Positions 5,470 through 10,328 of a stretch of DNA of 10,328 nt are shown here, one piece after another (the stretch's first letter is position 1; each line of letters starts with the position of its first letter). Origin of the DNA: Elusimicrobiota bacterium (lineage in GTDB: Bacteria > Elusimicrobiota > Elusimicrobia > UBA1565 > UBA9628); contig JAHFCD010000035.1 in the NCBI GenBank assembly GCA_023249695.1, positions 1 to 10,328 of the forward strand, in the 5' to 3' direction. The position numbers and the translations under genes were made by a program. The notes beneath the pieces were generated by a model. That model was not told the DNA's origin and did no database searches. It saw nothing but the letters and a program-made list of their open reading frames with translations.

Positions 5470-5643
5470 GCGCGCGTAGCGCACGGCGTCCCGCGGCGCC
5501 TCGCGGCGGACCATCAGCCCGGCGGCGGTCAGCAGCATGATTCCGGCGATGCCCAGGAACAAGGAAAAAAGCATCCCCTCATGCGACGGAAGCGCGGGAT
5601 TGATTCCTTGACCGGCCACGGCGGCGACCATCACGATGTTCAT
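5443..5643 (-). CDS. Small single-span membrane protein, unknown function
   Basis: This 66-residue protein has a short N-terminal segment MNIVMVAAVAGQGINPALPS, one strongly hydrophobic helix (about 25-45, LFSLFLGIAGIMLLTAAGLMV), then a basic tail with RREAPRD, YARSHRRTNGL. The charge pattern predicts N-terminus outside and C-terminus in the cytoplasm. I do not recognise a family. Support for a real gene is a good Shine-Dalgarno AAGGAG, 9 bases before the ATG at 5643, and the coherent membrane segment. The 3' end overlaps the umuC 3' end by 27 bases in the converging direction. The 150 bases upstream hold only a weak promoter candidate (CATACT near 5685) and the repeat at 5747. The gene could be a chance frame, but the ribosome site argues against it. 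Confidence 0.6.
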   Translation of the reverse strand: MNIVMVAAVAGQGINPALPSHEGMLFSLFLGIAGIMLLTAAGLMVRREAPRDAVRYARSHRRTNGL

Positions 5644-5746
5644 CTCGGTGTACTCCTTGTCGGGGGGCGCCGACCCTCGAAGTATGCCCGAGGCCTGTTA
5701 CGACGACATTTCAGGTTCGCGTAACCTAGGTCACTTGGCTTTTTAC

Positions 5747-5789
5747 GGTGTCAGGCCGGTGAATTCAACGAATTCACCGGCCTGACACC
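5747..5789. repeat. Perfect 20-bp palindrome (GGTGTCAGGC family) directly after the rnr stop
   Basis: Left arm GGTGTCAGGCCGGTGAATTC (5747-5766), loop AAC, right arm the exact reverse complement (5770-5789). It starts 4 bases past the rnr stop codon (5796-5794, minus strand) and could act as transcript end or RNA-stabilising hairpin. No T-run follows in the rnr direction right after the stem. A run AAAAAG at 5738-5744 in reverse sense gives only a weak one. The ends resemble REP-type repeats mobilised by Y1 (TnpA-REP/RAYT) transposases; no such gene is here. Confidence 0.85.
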
Positions 5790-5793
5790 AAAG

Positions 5794-7800
5794 CTAGCGG
5801 CGGCGCTTCTTTTGCCAGGGGGAGGGCTTGGCGGGCTTGTTCTTGTTCTGCCAGGGCGTGACGCGGATCTGGTTGGGCAACGAGTCCTTGACGGGCTCGA
5901 GCTCGATGCGGCCCAGGGCCTCGTCGACGCCGGTGAGCTTCACCTTGAGCTTCTGGCCGATCGTCGCGTTGGCGCCGCGCCACAGGCCGGTCGCGCCGGA
6001 GTCGGGCAAGGACACGAAGGCCCCGGCGGTGGTCACGTTGATGACGACGCCGTCGAAGATCTGGCCGACCGAGCGGCCCAGGATCGCGGCGCGGGCCATG
6101 TCGACGGCCTTGCGCTCGGCCTCGGCGGCGCCGCGCTCGCGCTCGGAGCAATGCACGGCGAGTCCTTCCAGGTCGAAGCCGGACACGTGGCTCGTCTTGT
6201 CGCCCTTGAGCAGGCCTTTGACGGCGCGGTGCACGACGAGGTCGGGGTAGCGGCGGATCGGCGAGGTGAAATGGCAGTAGTCCTTCGACGCGAGGCCGAA
6301 GTGGCCGCCGGCTTCCGCGGAGTAGCGCGCCTGCTTCAGGCTCCGGATGACCTGGATGTTGGCGGTCTCCTCGAACGGGTGGCCGACGGCGGCGGCGAGC
6401 AGGCTTTGCAGGCCTTCCACGGGGTGCGCGACGAGGGAAGTCTTGGCGACGATGCCGAGCAGGCCCATCTCCTCCTGCAGCGCCTGCAGGCGCACCGGGT
6501 CGGGCGTCTCGTGGAGGCGGCGCATGAAGGGCGTCTTGTTCTTCGAGAGATGACGCGCGACGGCCTCGTTGGCCGCGACCATGAACTCCTCGATCAAACG
6601 ATGGCTGTCGAGGCGCGGGCGCTTGAGCACGATCAGCGGCAGGCCCTGCTCGTCCATCTTGACGTAGTACTCGGTCGTCATGAAGTCGAGGGCGCCGCGG
6701 CGCATGCGCACCTTGGTGAGCATCTTGGCCAAGGCCGCCATCTTGAGGACGACGGCCTCCACCTCGGGCGTCACGCGCTCGACGGGCTTTCCGTCGACGA
6801 CGTCCTGCACCTCTTCGTAGGTGAAGCGCCGGCAGGAGCGGATCACGGTCTCCTGGACCTCGGTCTTGCCCGGCGCGCCGTGCGCGTCGAGCTCGAGCCA
6901 GCAGGTGAGCGTCAGGCGCGGCACGTCGGGGCGCAGCGAGCACAGATGGTCGGAGAGCTTGGGCGGCAGCATCGGGATCACGCGGCCGGGCAGATACACG
7001 CTCGTCGCGCGCTTGATCGCCTCGGCGTCGATGGCGGAGCCGCGCTTGACGTACTCGGCGACGGCGGCGATGTGCACGCCCAGCCGCCAATTCCCTCCGG
7101 GAATCTCCTCAAGAGATACTGCGTCATCGAAGTCCTTCGCGTCGGCGCCGTCGATGGTGAACACCGGGAGGTGGAACAGCTCCTTGCGCCCGGCCCACTG
7201 CTCGGGGGTCGGATCGAGGCCCATCTTCTCGGCCTCGCTCTCGACGGCCCTCGGGAAAGTGGTATCGATCTCTTTCGACGCGAGCGTGGCGGATAGCCGC
7301 ACCGAGGGCTCGGAGGCCTTGCCCAGAATCTTGGTGACCGTGCCGCCCGCGACGACGCTGGGCGTCGGCCAGCGGTCGATCTTAAGCGCGACGAGGACGC
7401 CGCTCTCGGGCTCGCCGGCGCCGGGCGCGAAGCCGAGGACCACCATGGCCTGCGACTCGTCGGCGCCTTCCGGCTGAACGACCCAGTACTTGCCGGCCTT
7501 GCGCAAAAATCCGATCGCGGTGGTGCGCGCGCGCGTGAGGACCTCGACGATCTCGCCCATGCGCTTGCCGTTGCGCTCGCCGCCCAGGCGCACCTTCACC
7601 CGGTCGCCGTCCATGGCGAGGCCGAGCGTGGGGCCGCTGACGAATACGTCCGCCCGGCCCACGACCTCGGAGATGAGGAAGCCGAAGCGCCCCTTGTGCT
7701 GGAGCTTGCCTTCGAGAAATTCGCCGCCGCCGGAGCTCTTGCCGCCGCCCCGATTGCCGCCCTTCTGGCTCTGATGCCCGCCGCGTCCTCGTCCTCTCAT
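5794..7800 (-). CDS. rnr: Ribonuclease R (RNB-family 3'-5' exoribonuclease)
   Basis: This 668-residue enzyme degrades structured RNA 3' to 5', acting in mRNA turnover and rRNA/tmRNA quality control. Order: a Gly/Arg-rich N-terminus (1-26, MRGRGRGGHQSQKGGNRGGG), cold-shock/OB domains (about 28-205), RNB catalytic domain (about 208-540), S1 domain (about 578-638) and a Lys/Arg-rich tail ending WQKKRRR. The metal ligands are TIDGADAKDFDDA with Asp217, 223, 225 and 226, the same spacing as Asp201/207/209/210 of E. coli RNase II. HFTSPIRRYPDLVVHR is the second hallmark. It is shorter than E. coli RNase R (813) because the N-terminal helix-turn-helix region is missing, replaced by the RGG-like segment. 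The ATG at 7800 has no Shine-Dalgarno, and CATAAT (7812-7807) lies 6 bases upstream. The gene sits between two palindromes of one family. Confidence 0.96.
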   Translation of the reverse strand: MRGRGRGGHQSQKGGNRGGGKSSGGGEFLEGKLQHKGRFGFLISEVVGRADVFVSGPTLGLAMDGDRVKVRLGGERNGKRMGEIVEVLTRARTTAIGFLRKAGKYWVVQPEGADESQAMVVLGFAPGAGEPESGVLVALKIDRWPTPSVVAGGTVTKILGKASEPSVRLSATLASKEIDTTFPRAVESEAEKMGLDPTPEQWAGRKELFHLPVFTIDGADAKDFDDAVSLEEIPGGNWRLGVHIAAVAEYVKRGSAIDAEAIKRATSVYLPGRVIPMLPPKLSDHLCSLRPDVPRLTLTCWLELDAHGAPGKTEVQETVIRSCRRFTYEEVQDVVDGKPVERVTPEVEAVVLKMAALAKMLTKVRMRRGALDFMTTEYYVKMDEQGLPLIVLKRPRLDSHRLIEEFMVAANEAVARHLSKNKTPFMRRLHETPDPVRLQALQEEMGLLGIVAKTSLVAHPVEGLQSLLAAAVGHPFEETANIQVIRSLKQARYSAEAGGHFGLASKDYCHFTSPIRRYPDLVVHRAVKGLLKGDKTSHVSGFDLEGLAVHCSERERGAAEAERKAVDMARAAILGRSVGQIFDGVVINVTTAGAFVSLPDSGATGLWRGANATIGQKLKVKLTGVDEALGRIELEPVKDSLPNQIRVTPWQNKNKPAKPSPWQKKRRR

Positions 7801-7820
7801 GCAGGCATTATGACAGTTTA

Positions 7821-7878
7821 GGTGCCAGGCCTCCCGTTATCCCATTACGGAATAATGGGATAACGGAGGCCTGGCACC
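7821..7878. repeat. Long near-perfect palindrome (GGTGCCAGGCCT family) between pirin and rnr
   Basis: The left arm (7821-7847) begins GGTGCCAGGCCTCCCGTTAT. The right arm (7853-7878) is its reverse complement except for one bulged C. The loop is CGGAA (7848-7852). The stem is about 26 bp. It begins 3 bases after the pirin stop codon and ends 20 bases before the rnr ATG. The outer ends match the 5747 palindrome apart from T/C at position 5, while the inner part is unrelated. That fits a family with fixed ends and variable cores. Confidence 0.85.
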
Positions 7879-7881
7879 AAT

Positions 7882-8607
7882 TTACGCTTCGGTCTGCCAG
7901 ACCAGGATCTCCGAGCCCTTCGGCCCCGCCGTCCACAGCGGGCTGCCGGCGCGGACGAGGCGGGCGGCGTCGCCTTGGGACAGATCGCCGGCGCCGGCCA
8001 AGGAGCCGGAGCCCTTGGCCACGAACAGGTGGACGTGCGAGGCCTCGGGCACCTTCACCGCCTTGCCCGGGGCGAGGCGGCCGACCCACAAGGTCGCGTC
8101 CTTCTGCCGGATGCGGATCGCGGCCAGGTCCTTGTTGCCCGAGGCCAGCGGTATCAGTTCACCCTTCGACAGCTCCGAATTAATATCGAGCTGCTCGTAG
8201 CCGGGGGTGATGCGCTCCGTGTCCGGCGGCACCCACATCTGCACGAGATGCGCGCGCCCGTCGCCGCGGGCGTTCATCTCCGAGTGATAGATGCCGGTGC
8301 CCGCGCTCATGCGCTGCGCCAGGCCCGGATAGATGATTCCGCTGTTGCCCATCGAGTCCTTGTGCTCGACCTCCCCCTCAAGCATCCAGGTCACGATCTC
8401 CATGTCCTGGTGCGGGTGCGTCGAGAACCCCTTCATCGGGTCGATGTAATCCTCGTTATTGACGAGGAGCAGCCCGTGATGCGTGTTCGTCGGATCGTAG
8501 TGGGAGCCGAAGCTGAAGCTGTGGTTCCCGTCGAGCCAGGCGATCTTCGTGTGGAAGCGGTCGCCCGCCTTCTTGATCTCGATGTACCCTTCTGTCTTGG
8601 TGTTCAT
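7882..8607 (-). CDS. Pirin family protein (YhhW-like bicupin)
   Basis: The protein is 241 residues from ATG 8607. Pirins are two-cupin proteins; E. coli YhhW has quercetin 2,3-dioxygenase activity, and others act as redox or transcriptional cofactors. The metal ligands are visible: His64 and His66 in FSTHPHQDMEIVTWMLEG, and His108 and Glu110 in GIYHSEMN. FSFGSHYDP (31-39) is the family start motif. The frame is open up to 8895, overlapping marR, but 8607 is chosen because the family begins about here and AAAGGAGG precedes it. It is cotranscribed with the upstream marR (11 bases between), so pirin is likely induced when the MarR protein releases DNA in response to a phenolic, electrophilic or oxidative signal (inference). 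The true substrate is unknown. Confidence 0.94.
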   Translation of the reverse strand: MNTKTEGYIEIKKAGDRFHTKIAWLDGNHSFSFGSHYDPTNTHHGLLLVNNEDYIDPMKGFSTHPHQDMEIVTWMLEGEVEHKDSMGNSGIIYPGLAQRMSAGTGIYHSEMNARGDGRAHLVQMWVPPDTERITPGYEQLDINSELSKGELIPLASGNKDLAAIRIRQKDATLWVGRLAPGKAVKVPEASHVHLFVAKGSGSLAGAGDLSQGDAARLVRAGSPLWTAGPKGSEILVWQTEA

Positions 8608-8612
8608 AACCG

Positions 8613-8620
8613 CCTCCTTT
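8613..8620 (-). promoter_or_regulatory. Shine-Dalgarno of the pirin gene, overlapping the marR stop
   Basis: AAAGGAGG on the minus strand (8620-8613) is 5 bases before the pirin ATG and shares two bases with the marR TAA (8621-8619). It is the strongest ribosome site in the window, it decides the pirin start, and it suggests translational coupling. Confidence 0.85.
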
Positions 8621-9068
8621 AGCCCTGCGCTTTCCCGAGCTTGCGGCACAGCCGCCGCAGCTCCTCCTGCTCCTTCGGCGTTAAAACGCCGAACGATTCT
8701 TCGATGAGGCGCGCGTGGCGCGGGAACATCCCCGCGATCAGGCGCCGTCCCTTCCCCGTGAGATCCACCGTCAGGAAGCGCCGGTCGTCCGCGCGCGCCG
8801 TCCGGGCGACGAGCCCGCTTTTTTCCAGATTCTCGATGACGAGCGTCAAATTTCCCTTGCTGCGCAGGATCTTCCGCGCGAGATCCTTCGCGCACAGCGG
8901 CCCCAGGTGCAGCAGCGCCTCCAGGACGCCGAACTGGCTCGGCGTGAGCTTGGCCCGCTCGATCTCCTCCTGCGTGGCCGCGATGACCGAGTCCGCGGCG
9001 CGCTGCAGCGCGACGAAGGCGCCCAGCGCCCGAACCGCCTTCGGCGTTCCTTTATATCGCGTTCTCAT
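8619..9068 (-). CDS. MarR-family transcriptional regulator
   Basis: This 149-residue protein has the usual MarR size. MarR dimers bind palindromes and release them on ligand binding or cysteine oxidation. The winged helix-turn-helix runs from about 41 to 110: LTPSQFGVLEALLHLGPLCAKDLARKI, the recognition helix around SKGNLTLVIENLEKSGLV, and the wing RTARADDRRFLTVDLTGKGRRLI with the conserved DxRR. Flanking helices (1-40 and 115-149) form the dimer interface. Cys59 lies just before the recognition region and Cys141 near the end; whether either senses oxidants is unknown. It precedes pirin in the same transcript, and its own promoter carries a palindrome, so it most likely represses itself and pirin. 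No Shine-Dalgarno is seen before the ATG at 9068. Confidence 0.93.
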   Translation of the reverse strand: MRTRYKGTPKAVRALGAFVALQRAADSVIAATQEEIERAKLTPSQFGVLEALLHLGPLCAKDLARKILRSKGNLTLVIENLEKSGLVARTARADDRRFLTVDLTGKGRRLIAGMFPRHARLIEESFGVLTPKEQEELRRLCRKLGKAQG

Positions 9069-9070
9069 AT

Positions 9071-9124
9071 TAGTTTAATGTTGAACTATATGATCAGTAT
9101 AGCTCCGGGCCCGGATTTTGTCAA
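9071..9124 (-). promoter_or_regulatory. Near-consensus sigma-70 promoter with MarR-type operator for marR-pirin
   Basis: On the minus strand, TTGACA (9124-9119) and TATACT (9101-9096) are separated by exactly 17 bp. The predicted start is about 9089. Directly downstream, 9071-9088 reads TAGTTTAATGTTGAACTA on the plus strand, an inverted repeat with 8-base arms, one mismatch and a 2-base centre, of the AT-rich kind that MarR proteins bind. The spacer holds a second perfect palindrome TCCGGGCCCGGA (9104-9115). The -35 begins only 2 bases after the kinase stop codon. Confidence 0.82.
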
Positions 9125-9126
9125 GG

Positions 9127-10328
<1,202 letters not shown>

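Noticed and set aside
5713..5727. Inverted repeat AGGTT-CGCGT-AACCT upstream of the small membrane gene
   Set aside because: Only 5-base arms and no clear promoter to relate it to; expected by chance at this length.
5812..7296. Long plus-strand open frame (494 codons) opposite rnr, and a 438-codon Arg/Ala-rich minus frame at 5774-7090
   Set aside because: Both overlap the well-supported RNase R gene, have low-complexity composition typical of GC-rich shadow frames and show no recognisable domain.
8608..8895. Upstream extension of the pirin frame into marR
   Set aside because: The pirin family starts near 8607, which has a perfect AAAGGAGG; the extension is Arg-rich shadow of marR.

Overview
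This is a GC-rich, gene-dense bacterial chromosome segment. It carries single-copy housekeeping genes, no phage or insertion-sequence genes, and no CRISPR array or RNA gene that I can see. The proteins carry Gram-negative-type signal peptides. Two tandem Pro/Ala-rich secreted proteins (motifs ILPGG, LFDGR and a C-terminal EIGAY) remind me of leader-like segments in Elusimicrobiota proteins. That taxonomic guess comes from memory and is low confidence.

Left part (1-2345): an incomplete RNA 2',3'-cyclic phosphodiesterase gene (thpR, minus strand) is divergent from dtd (D-aminoacyl-tRNA deacylase, plus strand), with only 20 bp between their start codons. Next come two paralogous small secreted proteins of unknown function. 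Each has its own promoter, with a TTGA-N6-TCA dyad centred exactly 41.5 bp upstream of the predicted transcription start. That is the class II position of Crp/Fnr-family activators, and one further upstream site is a perfect FNR consensus. A strong bidirectional terminator at 2309-2342 separates this block from the next.

Middle part (2357-5643): a secreted DUF4139 protein (minus strand) is divergent from a two-gene SOS mutagenesis operon (plus strand). The operon promoter has a perfect LexA-type palindrome, TCGAAC-N4-GTTCGA, filling the spacer between -35 and -10. Its first gene encodes a UmuD homologue that starts about where E. coli UmuD' starts after self-cleavage and has lost the catalytic lysine, so it looks like a constitutively 'pre-cleaved' UmuD'. 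The second gene is umuC. A small single-span membrane protein gene converges on the umuC 3' end.

Right part (5747-10328, all genes on the minus strand): rnr (RNase R) lies between two long palindromes that share GGTGYCAGGC ends. Each palindrome begins 3-4 bases after a stop codon. Upstream of rnr is a translationally coupled marR-pirin pair, driven by a near-consensus promoter with an 18-bp palindrome just downstream of the predicted start. At the right edge is an incomplete receptor-like Ser/Thr kinase with TPR, then transmembrane, then kinase order.

Several genes (dtd, the second secreted paralogue, umuD, rnr) have a -10-like hexamer 5-9 bases before the start codon and no clear Shine-Dalgarno sequence. 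This suggests leaderless transcripts.
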